Shown here: piece after piece, positions 6,105-12,458 of the stretch
Layout of the letters: every line of letters starts with the position of its first letter
Numbering within the stretch: the first letter of the stretch is position 1
Assembly: GCA_964458085.1 (NCBI GenBank)
Contig: CAYWFF010000020.1
Location: forward strand, 1-16,768
Direction of reading: 5' to 3'
Source: CAYWFF01 sp964458085
GTDB lineage: Bacteria; Patescibacteriota; Microgenomatia; UBA8517
DNA length: 16,768 bases
The notes under the pieces: generated by a model
Told to the model about the DNA's origin: nothing
What the model saw: the letters and a program-made list of their open reading frames with translations, nothing else
The model's database searches: none
Translations under genes and position numbers: made by a program

Positions 6105-6803
6105 CTATTCAAAATCGATATCTTTAGAAATTTTGGGCTTTAAAGGTAACTTTGATTTTGCTTTCTTATCAGCGAAATAGTGATAAGCCATAGGCAAGAT
6201 TGACAAAAGAATTATAGCAACGATAACGAGAGTAAAATTATGCTGCACTGCCGGTATGTTACCGAAAAAGTAACCTGCGAGGGTAAATATAAAAATCCAG
6301 GTAATACCTCCTACAATATTGTATGTCAGAAAATAACCATAGTGCATTTTTCCGATTCCGGCAACAAAAGGTGCAAAAGTTCGCACAATCGGGACGTAGC
6401 GCGCAAGAACAATAGTCTTCCCGCCGTGTTTTTTGAAAAATTCTTCTGTTTGGACAATGTGTTCAGCCTTAATCGGAATGCGCGGATTTTTAATTATTCT
6501 TTCGCCGAAAAAGTGGCCTATCCAGTAATTGGCTGTATCCCCCGCAATTGCCGCAACTGAAAGCAGCCCCAAAATAAGCCAAAGGTTTAACGAATCTAGG
6601 GCAGCAAAAGCCCCGGCAGCAAACAAGAGACTGTCTCCGGGCAAAAAAGGCATAACCACTAACCCGGTCTCAACGAAAATGATTATAAAAAGAATACCGT
6701 AAGTCAGAGTTCCGTATTGGGAAATTATCTCGGCCAAATGCTTGTCTATATGGAGAATAAAATCTATGATACCGGAAACTAAGTCAAGCATAGCCACTAT
6801 CAT
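6105..6803 (-). CDS. DedA family (SNARE-associated/VTT-domain) membrane protein (232 aa)
   Basis: The protein is an integral membrane protein of the DedA superfamily, some members of which flip undecaprenyl phosphate or phospholipids across the membrane and support envelope integrity. Diagnostic motifs are visible: FVETGLVVMPFLPGDSLLFAAG (residues 43-64) with Glu45 and Asp57, and ARYVPIVRTFAPFVAGIG (134-151) with Arg135 and Arg141, the conserved charged residues of the re-entrant transport core. Hydrophobic segments lie at about 30-52, 58-90, 130-150, 158-181 and 189-206. The C-terminus is a Lys-rich cytoplasmic tail. Length is typical. Start alternatives are Met1 (6803) and Met5; neither has a Shine-Dalgarno. 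The upstream side is the long noncoding repeat island. Substrate is unproven. Confidence 0.93.
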   Translation of the reverse strand: MIVAMLDLVSGIIDFILHIDKHLAEIISQYGTLTYGILFIIIFVETGLVVMPFLPGDSLLFAAGAFAALDSLNLWLILGLLSVAAIAGDTANYWIGHFFGERIIKNPRIPIKAEHIVQTEEFFKKHGGKTIVLARYVPIVRTFAPFVAGIGKMHYGYFLTYNIVGGITWIFIFTLAGYFFGNIPAVQHNFTLVIVAIILLSILPMAYHYFADKKAKSKLPLKPKISKDIDFE

Positions 6804-6882
6804 ACAGAAAATTAGTAACGTGTAGCAAGTAGCGGGAATTGGTGAATTGGACTTGGATTTAGATACTATCCCTCCACTTGCG

Positions 6883-7020
6883 TTCTGGGCAAGCGCTTAC
6901 ACTCCAGAATAACTAGAGTGTGGTGTCATCCTGAAAACCTGCAAGACAGGTTGATAGGATCTCAATTACATATATGGAAAGTTAAGAAAGTAGATTCTAT
7001 CGCTTACGCTCCAGAATGAC
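6883..7020. repeat. Three related REP-like palindromic units
   Basis: Unit 1 (6883-6909) has perfect outer arms TTCTGG/CCAGAA around AAGCGCTT. Unit 2 (6925-6962) has outer arms ATCCT/AGGAT (6928-6932, 6956-6960) and inner arms AACCTG/CAGGTT (6936-6941, 6947-6952). Unit 3 (6992-7020) has ATTCT/AGAAT around CGCTTACGCT. Units 1 and 3 share CGCTTACxCTCCAGAAT. The GTCATYCTG...GATAGRATCT ends of units 2 and 3 match in opposite orientation, so these look like copies of one dispersed hairpin family. Confidence 0.65.
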
Positions 7021-7098
7021 CTTTTACAATGCTCAGTTTTGTAATGGTGATTTGTAATGGTGAGTGGTATGTGGTAGTGATGTAATAAAGGCTATAAT

Positions 7099-7154
7099 TC
7101 TAATAACTAATTACTAATGTCTAATTCCTAATTCTTTATTCTTAATTCCTGTTT
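7099..7154. repeat. Tandem 7-bp repeat, eight units
   Basis: Eight exact-length units run without a slip: TCTAATA, ACTAATT, ACTAATG, TCTAATT, CCTAATT, CTTTATT, CTTAATT, CCTGTTT. Sequence drifts but period does not. CTACCAG-like 7-mers with CTA at 7167, 7174, 7181 and 7188 follow in a different phase. Confidence 0.9.
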
Positions 7155-7276
7155 ACTTGTGGTCAACTACACACTACCAGCTACTGGCTACAATTTGTGA
7201 CTCCTCACTCTTTTCCCAACAAGACATACCAGCTACTTTCTACTGTTCTAGTTTCTTCTTTGGAGAACTTGCTAGT

Positions 7277-7504
7277 TTACTTCTTCACCCATTCCCCTTC
7301 TTCATTTTTTGCATAGGAGTTTTTAACAGCTGCCCAGGCTACTTTATGGGCAGTTTCTTCTCGAGTGGCATTACCTCTCCGCTCTTCTGCTTCGTCGTAT
7401 TGTTCCCAGGCACTATTGAAAGCTGCAAGATAGATTTCTTCCGCATGAGCGGGTAAATTGTTTTTAACTCTCTCCGGAAGTTCGCTTAACTTAGTGTATG
7501 GCAT
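7277..7504 (-). CDS. chaB: ChaB family protein (75 aa)
   Basis: The sequence MPYTKLSELPERVKNNLPAHAEEIYLAAFNSAWEQY matches the ChaB family: a compact helical protein whose hallmark is LP..V...LP.HAQ.IY..AFN.AW, followed by the C-terminal HKVAWAAVKNSY segment. E. coli ChaB is annotated as a regulator of the ChaA cation transporter, but family function is unclear; in many bacteria it accompanies stress genes. The first ATG (7513) lies directly against the Shine-Dalgarno AGGAGG, so the in-frame ATG at 7504, 9 bases after AGGAGG, is the better start. The gene overlaps the end of the GlsB/YeaQ/YmgE-type gene by 14 bp and its Shine-Dalgarno lies inside that gene, so translation is probably coupled. 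Confidence 0.9.
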   Translation of the reverse strand: MPYTKLSELPERVKNNLPAHAEEIYLAAFNSAWEQYDEAEERRGNATREETAHKVAWAAVKNSYAKNEEGEWVKK

Positions 7505-7766
7505 ATTTTTCATCCTCCTTTCTTTCTTCTTTAGTTGGCAGAAGCGAAGTGAAAGTTGCGCCGATTACCATAGCCAGTGAAGGAGAAATATAGGCATGTA
7601 ATATAAAATTATTTAAGTAATGTCCTAAAACACCTCCCAAAACTGCACCGAATATCCCTAACAATACTGCGCTGTACAGAGGCTTGCCGCTGGGATTTAC
7701 CTGCAAAAAGTGAGTGGTAAATCCGATTGCTGTTCCGAAGAATATCCACGACATTAATAGATTCAT
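7491..7766 (-). CDS. GlsB/YeaQ/YmgE family small membrane protein (91 aa)
   Basis: Three hydrophobic segments (about residues 2-19, 30-49 and 58-76) with glycine motifs (IGFTTHF, LGIFGAVLGGVLGHYL, MVIGATFTSLL) fit the transglycosylase-associated GlsB/YeaQ/YmgE family, small stress-linked membrane proteins of unproven biochemistry. The C-terminus (77-91) is a charged cytoplasmic tail. Length is near the usual 80-90. No Shine-Dalgarno precedes ATG 7766 or the in-frame ATG at residue 5. The downstream ChaB gene overlaps its 3' end. Upstream lies a 78-bp divergent gap shared with the plus-strand peptidase-like gene, so both promoters must lie there. Confidence 0.85.
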   Translation of the reverse strand: MNLLMSWIFFGTAIGFTTHFLQVNPSGKPLYSAVLLGIFGAVLGGVLGHYLNNFILHAYISPSLAMVIGATFTSLLPTKEERKEDEKYAIH

Positions 7767-7844
7767 AGTAGTAACGTACGATATTCGTTTAAGAAGCGTG
7801 AAAATAATTTGTAATAATTAAATAATATGCCACAATAGCTGGAG

Positions 7845-8969
7845 GTGAAAAAAAGGATAATTGCCCGAAAATTAAAAAAAGCTCGGCTGTTTGCAAAAAA
7901 TGCAATCTGGTTGTCGCCCCAGAATCTTGAGTCAGAACGCGAAAAGTTTTTTAACAGCAGAGTTTATGAACCGAAACTTAAATACCCTAAGGTACCTCAA
8001 AAAGCTATGCTCAGCTTAATTAAAACAATTGAAAGGTTGGCAGAAAATACTACAGTAATAAACGACCCGTACTTAACCAATAAAGTTCATGAAACAAATT
8101 TGAAGCTTCGTCTAATCTCCGCTATAGGGAATCCTGCACAAATAACAGAGATTTCAGAAAAACAATACCTGTGCACTTTTGCTCCTAACTATATTTCTCA
8201 AGCCGGAAAAGATGTAAGTCGGTCCAATCGCTTTGTTGCTCAGGAATTATATTCTCCAAAAGAAACCAAAAAGCTTTTCGAGGAGTATCTTTTTAAAAAC
8301 GGTATTACAAATTGGCAAGTCACCGTAAGCAGGCAAACTGACTTTTACATTCAAGTAAGGGCTTCGCGAAAACTAATTCGTATCGGTAAAAATATCAATT
8401 GGGATTTTGCTACATTGGACACAACTTTTGCTCACGAAATTGATGCCCATGTATTTCGTGCTGTAAATGCCGGTAAACAAAAGGGATTAAAGTATAAACA
8501 CATTTACCCTTTTTATATAAAAACCGAAGAAGGACTGGCGTGCTTTCTGGGTGATTACTGCGCAGACGGCGGAAAACTTTCACTTAAACACCATGCCCTA
8601 AAATACCTTGCTGGTTTTGTTGCTCTATCAAATTCATTCAGAGAAACTTACAACTTTTTAATGGATAACGGGTTTACTGAGGGTCTTGCCTTTCAGAGGG
8701 CTTTTCGTCTGAAACGGGGAATAATAGATACTGCGTCACCTGGGTGTTATGCACGGGAAGCGGTTTATTATGAAGGGTTAGTGGATGTTAAAAAATATGT
8801 TGATAATGGCGGTAACTTAAAAGCTCTTTTTGCAGGTAAAATTCCTCTTGAGGAAACTGAAAACATACCTATACCGGCGAATCTCTTAGTTCCCCGGCGT
8901 ATTATTTATTATCAAAAAAAGAAGCAAGCTTCGAAAGCTTCAAACGCTGCACTTTCGTTGGCCGGATAA
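7845..8969 (+). CDS. DUF1704/MATCAP-like putative zinc metallopeptidase (374 aa)
   Basis: The protein fits DUF1704, the family that includes eukaryotic MATCAP tubulin carboxypeptidases and bacterial 'QEGLA motif' proteins. The HExxxH motif HEIDAH lies at residues 197-202 (two His zinc ligands and the catalytic Glu198), and TEEGLA at 227-232 supplies a likely third ligand, Glu228 or Glu229. AFRLKRGIIDTASPGCYAREAVYYEG (286-311) is the family's conserved Arg/Tyr substrate region. The N-terminus (1-45) is Lys-rich and lacks a signal peptide, so the protein is cytoplasmic. The bacterial substrate is unknown. GTG 7845 is the first usable codon; GGAGGTG overlaps it, so the Shine-Dalgarno is too close and initiation is uncertain. 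The last 68 bp overlap the opposing phosphatase gene. Confidence 0.85.
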   Translation: MKKRIIARKLKKARLFAKNAIWLSPQNLESEREKFFNSRVYEPKLKYPKVPQKAMLSLIKTIERLAENTTVINDPYLTNKVHETNLKLRLISAIGNPAQITEISEKQYLCTFAPNYISQAGKDVSRSNRFVAQELYSPKETKKLFEEYLFKNGITNWQVTVSRQTDFYIQVRASRKLIRIGKNINWDFATLDTTFAHEIDAHVFRAVNAGKQKGLKYKHIYPFYIKTEEGLACFLGDYCADGGKLSLKHHALKYLAGFVALSNSFRETYNFLMDNGFTEGLAFQRAFRLKRGIIDTASPGCYAREAVYYEGLVDVKKYVDNGGNLKALFAGKIPLEETENIPIPANLLVPRRIIYYQKKKQASKASNAALSLAG

Positions 8970-9438
8970 AAGTCCGCACTTTTTTAACTTCAGCTTCCGC
9001 TTGCTCCGGGGATAAACCGGTACTAATAAGATACGCAATTGCCATTGAAGGCCCTCTCCCCTCTCCCCAAAAACAATGGACATAAACTTTCCCTCCTTTT
9101 TTTATCTGCTTTTCTATAAACTGCACACCGCGAAATAAATCTTTGAGTTTTGGCGCATGCCGGTCGGGAGTGGGTAAGTGAAGAACGCTAAAGTCTCCGC
9201 TTTCTTTATAAATTTTCGGTACGCTTTGTCGCATTGAAATGATACCTGTTACTCCCCACTTTTTAAGCCGACGAATTCCGCGCCTCGAATATTGACCGCC
9301 CACAAACAAATGCTTAGTTACTTGGCTTCGGTAAAGTGCCGGTGCACCAGTCGCTTTTGCCCAAATAAAGTCAATTGCACGCTCTATCTCTATCTGTAAA
9401 AGCCTCATTATTTCAGTCACTTTTTTTGGTATTTGCAT
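8902..9438 (-). CDS. Dual-specificity phosphatase family protein (178 aa)
   Basis: The cysteine-phosphatase signature HCFWGEGRGPS (residues 121-131) gives CX5R with nucleophile Cys122 and Arg128, and PTPDRHAP (90-97) supplies the general acid Asp92 about 30 residues earlier, as in dual-specificity phosphatases. LFVGGQYSRRGIRRLKKWGVTGIISM (44-69) is the typical opening of the fold. Substrates in the family range from phosphoproteins to lipids such as phosphatidylglycerophosphate. I chose ATG 9438, one base after the upstream kinase stop codon and 8 bases after the Shine-Dalgarno GAGGA; the longer frame needs a TTG. The tight coupling to a lipid kinase makes a lipid phosphate a reasonable substrate guess. 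An N-terminal basic/hydrophobic stretch (5-30) could touch the membrane. Its 3' end overlaps the convergent peptidase-like gene. Confidence 0.88.
   Translation of the reverse strand: MQIPKKVTEIMRLLQIEIERAIDFIWAKATGAPALYRSQVTKHLFVGGQYSRRGIRRLKKWGVTGIISMRQSVPKIYKESGDFSVLHLPTPDRHAPKLKDLFRGVQFIEKQIKKGGKVYVHCFWGEGRGPSMAIAYLISTGLSPEQAEAEVKKVRTFIRPTKVQRLKLSKLASFFDNK
8968..8985 (+). terminator. Weak terminator-like hairpin after the DUF1704-type gene
   Basis: AAAAGT (8968-8973) and ACTTTT (8978-8983) form a 6-bp stem with a CCGC loop, continuing into TT. It starts inside the TAA stop codon of the plus-strand gene. The stem is A/U-rich, so termination would be weak. It lies within the coding region of the opposing phosphatase. 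Confidence 0.35.
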
Positions 9439-9439
9439 A

Positions 9440-10324
9440 CTACATTTCCTCAATATTCGGAGTTATAAATTTAAGCGTCGCCGGTTGAATTTGAACTGCG
9501 AACGAATCACCCTTAACCGATTTATCATCCAATAAAACTTTTTGAGGTTTGGTTAATGACAGCTCCACATTCCGACCTTTAAAATGGATTAGATTTTGGG
9601 ACTCTTGCGACAAAACCGGCCCTTTCACCAAGGCAAGAAAATTCTTTAAATTTGCTTTTTTAATTACAATAACATCAAGCTTCCCGTCATCTGCTTTAAT
9701 ATCCGGCAAAAGTGACATACCTTCCAAACCCACGTTTCCGATATTTGTAATCAGAAGACCCACACCTTTTACAGTTTCTTTTTTACCATCAATTAAAAGT
9801 TTATAGATATTTCTTTCATAATCCATTTTGGTAAGTGCGGTATAGGCATAAGCCCACGAACCAAAGCGGTTTTTGCTTGCTCTTTTAGTTTTTCTAACCA
9901 TATCGCCAAATACTCCGACGTTTACTCTTATAAAATAAGGGTGGCCGTTAACGGAAAACGTATCTATAGTTTTAACTTTATAGTCCTCTTCCAATAGAGA
10001 AAGTGCCGCTGCGGGATCCTGGGGAATTAAAAGTTCCTTTGCTAAAACATTTGCGGTCCCGCCGGGAAGAATGAGAAGAGGAGTATTTGACAAAGAAACT
10101 CCGTGTGCAACTTCCATTACGGTCCCGTCTCCTCCAAAAACTACAATTGCATCAACACGTTTGCGGACTTCACGGCGGGTAAATTTTTCTGCGTCGAGAG
10201 CTTTTTTAGTAACTAAGACATTCCATTCGATTTTATGTTTTCTGAAAAACCGATTTACAACAGATAATATGGGGTAATCTTTGCCTGATGCAGGGTTAAT
10301 AATTAAAGCAACTATTTTTATCAT
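9440..10324 (-). CDS. Diacylglycerol kinase family lipid kinase (YegS/LCB5 type, 294 aa)
   Basis: The catalytic domain opens with LIINPASGK (residues 7-15), then FGGDGTVMEVAHGV (63-76) with the nucleotide-binding GGDGT at 64-68, and LPGGTANVLAKEL (86-98). These are the hallmarks of the DAGK catalytic family that phosphorylates diacylglycerol, sphingoid bases or related lipids with ATP at the cytoplasmic membrane face. The C-terminal beta-sandwich domain (about 125-290) contains GLLITNIGNVGLEGMSLLPD and DDGKLDVIVI, also family typical. Length is normal. The exact lipid cannot be read from sequence. TATAAG lies 8 bases before the ATG with no Shine-Dalgarno. The stop codon is one base from the phosphatase start, so the two are co-translated. 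The next gene upstream, an exonuclease, is divergent. Confidence 0.93.
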   Translation of the reverse strand: MIKIVALIINPASGKDYPILSVVNRFFRKHKIEWNVLVTKKALDAEKFTRREVRKRVDAIVVFGGDGTVMEVAHGVSLSNTPLLILPGGTANVLAKELLIPQDPAAALSLLEEDYKVKTIDTFSVNGHPYFIRVNVGVFGDMVRKTKRASKNRFGSWAYAYTALTKMDYERNIYKLLIDGKKETVKGVGLLITNIGNVGLEGMSLLPDIKADDGKLDVIVIKKANLKNFLALVKGPVLSQESQNLIHFKGRNVELSLTKPQKVLLDDKSVKGDSFAVQIQPATLKFITPNIEEM

Positions 10325-10396
10325 AAATTAAGCTTATAGAACTTCAATAAGAGCAAGGTAAGAAATATTTGAGGTAATTTTCGCTTAAGACAAGAC

Positions 10397-10425
10397 TTGA
10401 AACGGATTTTTTGTTCTACTATAGT
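10397..10425 (+). promoter_or_regulatory. Promoter of the DEDD exonuclease-like gene
   Basis: TTGAAA (10397-10402) and TATAGT (10420-10425) are separated by 17 bases, an excellent sigma70 match. The ATG is only 8 bases after the -10, so the expected start site lies within about 0-2 bases of the start codon. Confidence 0.75.
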
Positions 10426-10433
10426 ATGTAACT

Positions 10434-11039
10434 ATGTTTACCGAGGTGTTTTTTGATGTTGAAACCAAGAAACTTTTTGAAGAAATTGAAGGTTTTGATC
10501 CCGCCGCTTTGGGTGTTTCTATAGTCTCTTTATATAAAAGAACATTGAATGAAAATTCTACAGAAGTTGAAGGGGAAATGTTAAGCTTCTGGGAGTCAGA
10601 CTTTTCTGCTATGTGGCAACATTTTGCTGACGCCAAAAGAATCATTGGTTTTAATTCCATAAAGTTTGATGTTCCCGCACTTGCCCCCTATGCTCCTGCC
10701 TACTTCGCTAAGCTCCCCCATTTTGACATTATGTCGGAAGCAAAGAAAATCCTGGGACACCGAGTATCTCTCAATGCTCTTGCCAAAGAATGTCTGGCAA
10801 GTTACAAGTCAGACTCCGGAATTAATGCTGTAGAATACTTCGCCAAGGGAGATGTAAAAAGTCTTGAGAAACTTAAAATGTATTGCGAAAAAGATGTATT
10901 AATTACTCGGGACATATACGACTATGCTTTAAAAAATAAGCGGCTTAAATTTAAGGATAAGTGGAATGATATCCGTGAATTTGAAGTTGATTTTACTTAC
11001 CCTCCCGAAACTCAGGAGCCCCAGATGGGATTGTTTTGA
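10434..11039 (+). CDS. DEDD-family 3'-5' exonuclease-like protein (201 aa)
   Basis: The protein has the RNase H-like DnaQ/DEDD fold. Motif I is FFDVET with Asp8 and Glu10; motif II is GFNSIKFDVPAL with Asp79; motif III is YCEKDVLITRDIY with Tyr150 and Asp154, the YxxxD form of the DEDDy group. Together these give the four metal-binding acids expected of an active 3'-5' nuclease. VSLNALAKECL (111-121) matches the region where such proteins recognise their substrate. It has no polymerase or helicase domain, so a stand-alone DNA or RNA trimming role is likely. A strong promoter leaves almost no leader and no Shine-Dalgarno, so translation probably starts on a leaderless mRNA. It is divergent from the lipid kinase gene. 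Confidence 0.87.
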   Translation: MFTEVFFDVETKKLFEEIEGFDPAALGVSIVSLYKRTLNENSTEVEGEMLSFWESDFSAMWQHFADAKRIIGFNSIKFDVPALAPYAPAYFAKLPHFDIMSEAKKILGHRVSLNALAKECLASYKSDSGINAVEYFAKGDVKSLEKLKMYCEKDVLITRDIYDYALKNKRLKFKDKWNDIREFEVDFTYPPETQEPQMGLF

Positions 11040-11063
11040 CTTTGAAACATAAATGCAAGAAAA

Positions 11064-11085
11064 GGCTGGAAAATATAACCCAGCC
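11064..11085 (-). terminator. Intrinsic terminator of the KGG stress gene
   Basis: GGCTGG (11064-11069) and CCAGCC (11080-11085) form a perfect 6-bp stem with a 10-base loop, followed on the minus strand by TTTTCTT. It lies about 20 bases after the KGG gene stop codon. On the plus strand there is no T run, so it is unlikely to serve the convergent exonuclease gene. Confidence 0.75.
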
Positions 11086-11107
11086 CCATCTTGCCGCCTA
11101 TGATAGA

Positions 11108-11302
11108 CTATCTCCTGCCGCCGCCGCGACTTGCCTTTCCTCCCTCACGGGCAACTCTTTCGCGCGTCTCCTGATCAGCAGACGCTAATCCGCGATCGCT
11201 TGTATCAGAAGAGCTCCTGCTTCCTGACGCCTGACCGCCTTTTCTTGCCGCTTCTTTCTGTTCTCTTTCCGACATTGAACCAAATCCTCTTTTATTTGCC
11301 AT
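11108..11302 (-). CDS. KGG-repeat stress-induced protein (64 aa)
   Basis: Two copies of the KGG ('stress-induced bacterial acidophilic repeat') motif are visible: RGFGSMSEREQKEAARKGGQ (residues 5-24) and RGLASADQETRERVAREGGK (37-56), with the second Lys of KGG changed to Glu in copy 2. The tail SRGGGRR is basic. Proteins of this family (GsiB and Con-10 relatives) are small, hydrophilic and induced by stress or starvation; molecular role is unclear, probably protection of macromolecules. The start is fixed by a strong Shine-Dalgarno, GGGAGGTGAT, about 9 bases before ATG 11302. A short palindrome, ACCTTTTTAAGGT (11328-11340), lies in the leader region. A good terminator follows, so the gene is probably a single transcription unit downstream of the transglycosylase gene. 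Confidence 0.92.
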   Translation of the reverse strand: MANKRGFGSMSEREQKEAARKGGQASGSRSSSDTSDRGLASADQETRERVAREGGKASRGGGRR

Positions 11303-11409
11303 TAATTATCACCTCCCTTCAGATATCACCTTTTTAAGGTATAACTCAATATAGAAATACTGTGAGAAGATAAAATAATTGAGAGGTAAGAGTTTCGTAA
11401 AATACTTAA

Positions 11410-12351
11410 TTAAAGTATTGAAGTTTTACTTGCAGCTGTACACATCCTGCTTCCGCCAAGGTCTAACCAAATTTGTAGAGTATCCCGTCTTCCCTCTTTG
11501 GCTTCAAAATAAATGTTACCCCACTGTGCATAGCGCTCTACTTCGTTAATTTTTGCCAAAGCTTTGGCGCTGCTCCACCAAAGTCCGCTTGAGTGGTTTC
11601 TCAAAAACCAGTAGAACTGATTTCTGGTTATATTTCCCGCAATGTAGTCAAGTGCTTTACCGCCCCCGTTATATCCTGCCATGGCAGCTTTTATATTTCC
11701 TCCGGCATCCGCTAGATTTGCCTTAAGCACTTTACCGGGACCTTTGGCCATGCTGACATTCGGGTCAAACGGATTTTCTCCATCCAGATTAGCTCCGGTG
11801 ACTTGAAAAAGACCCCTGACACCTGTCGCGCTGACTGCATAATTGTTGCCGCAAGACTCAATCTGCATAATTGTGGCGATAAGGTTTGGGTCTAAATTGT
11901 GGATTTTTGACCAGGAACATATTTGCTTTTCCCATCTTAAGACCTCCGGGGTAAATGTTTGAGACAATGCACAACCCGGAATTGCAGTTTCGGGAAGCAT
12001 TGCTTTTTTAGTTTCTGACAAAGTTTCATTTGGATCAGAAACTTTATCTTCAGCTGACGCAACCGGAGTATTTTCTAAAATTAGCGGTGTCAAAAACGGT
12101 TTGTCAGTTTTTGCCTGAACCGAAGTTACAACAAGTGAAAACAAAAGAACTGCAGTGCATAAACCGGCAAATAAATGACTGTCTATAAATTTAGGAAGTT
12201 TGCTTTGGTTGTAATAGGAATAGGAGTAATTTAATCTTTTTTCAAAATCCGGCTGAGAATACACAAGTTGTCTTACTTTTTGTATTGTCGAAAGTAATGA
12301 CAACAGCAATACTAGCCTTAGTCTTCGGGTTATATTAGTAAGGGTGGGCAT
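11410..12351 (-). CDS. Membrane-anchored lytic transglycosylase (SLT domain, 313 aa)
   Basis: The SLT (lysozyme-like) domain spans about residues 150-240. IMQIESCGNN carries the catalytic Glu165, VRGLFQVTG (178-186) the conserved Gly-Leu-Phe-Gln turn, and AGYNGG (225-230) the Tyr/Asn glycan-binding motif. Such enzymes cut peptidoglycan between N-acetylmuramic acid and N-acetylglucosamine with 1,6-anhydro product formation. A basic N-terminus (1-57) and one hydrophobic segment (59-79) ending TSVQA suggest a single-pass anchor, or late signal cleavage, with the enzyme outside the membrane. A Pro/Glu-rich linker (80-130) follows. Cys127, Cys145 and Cys167 could form disulphides. The start ATG 12351 lies 10 bases after a perfect TATAAT, giving at most a few bases of leader. 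Confidence 0.9.
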   Translation of the reverse strand: MPTLTNITRRLRLVLLLSLLSTIQKVRQLVYSQPDFEKRLNYSYSYYNQSKLPKFIDSHLFAGLCTAVLLFSLVVTSVQAKTDKPFLTPLILENTPVASAEDKVSDPNETLSETKKAMLPETAIPGCALSQTFTPEVLRWEKQICSWSKIHNLDPNLIATIMQIESCGNNYAVSATGVRGLFQVTGANLDGENPFDPNVSMAKGPGKVLKANLADAGGNIKAAMAGYNGGGKALDYIAGNITRNQFYWFLRNHSSGLWWSSAKALAKINEVERYAQWGNIYFEAKEGRRDTLQIWLDLGGSRMCTAASKTSIL

Positions 12352-12361
12352 GCAAAAATTG

Positions 12362-12389
12362 ATTATACGTGAATCAATTTATTTGTAAA
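12362..12389 (-). promoter_or_regulatory. Promoter of the lytic transglycosylase gene
   Basis: TTTACA (12384-12389) and TATAAT (12362-12367) are separated by 16 bases on the minus strand, the same spacing as the rRNA promoters. The predicted start site (about 12355) is only about 4 bases from the ATG. Confidence 0.7.
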
Positions 12390-12439
12390 GCCCCGGTAAG
12401 AAATATATTAATAATTGGTAAAACTCAGAGCAAACCGGA

Positions 12440-12445
12440 TATAAT
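12440..12445 (+). promoter_or_regulatory. -10 box of the alpha-galactosidase-like gene
   Basis: A perfect TATAAT lies 13 bases before ATG 12459. No convincing -35 is present at 16-18 bases upstream, so an activator may be needed or this is a weak promoter. Confidence 0.45.
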
Positions 12446-12458
12446 ATAAAGACAAGAT

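Larger units (their letters stand above)
6804..7276. other. Noncoding island of palindromes and drifting 7-bp repeats
   Basis: No credible gene lies here; a frame from 7157 is antisense to the ChaB gene and low-complexity. From low to high coordinates it holds GTAxCx-type 7-mers (about 6814-6835), three REP-like palindromic units (6883-7020), a GTAATGG/GTGGTAG-type degenerate run (about 7035-7085), eight clean TCTAATT-type 7-mers (7099-7154), and CTACCAG/CTACTGG-type 7-mers (about 7164-7190 and 7233-7250). Any promoter for the DedA-like gene must lie near its low-coordinate edge. Confidence 0.8.

Noticed and set aside
7157..7456. Plus-strand frame of 99 aa
   Set aside because: It runs through heptad repeats and antisense to the well-supported ChaB gene.
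8914..8950. Intrinsic terminator on the minus strand (GAAGC/GCTTC arms followed by seven T)
   Set aside because: It would end the phosphatase mRNA before its own stop codon; the T run is simply Ser-Phe-Phe codons.
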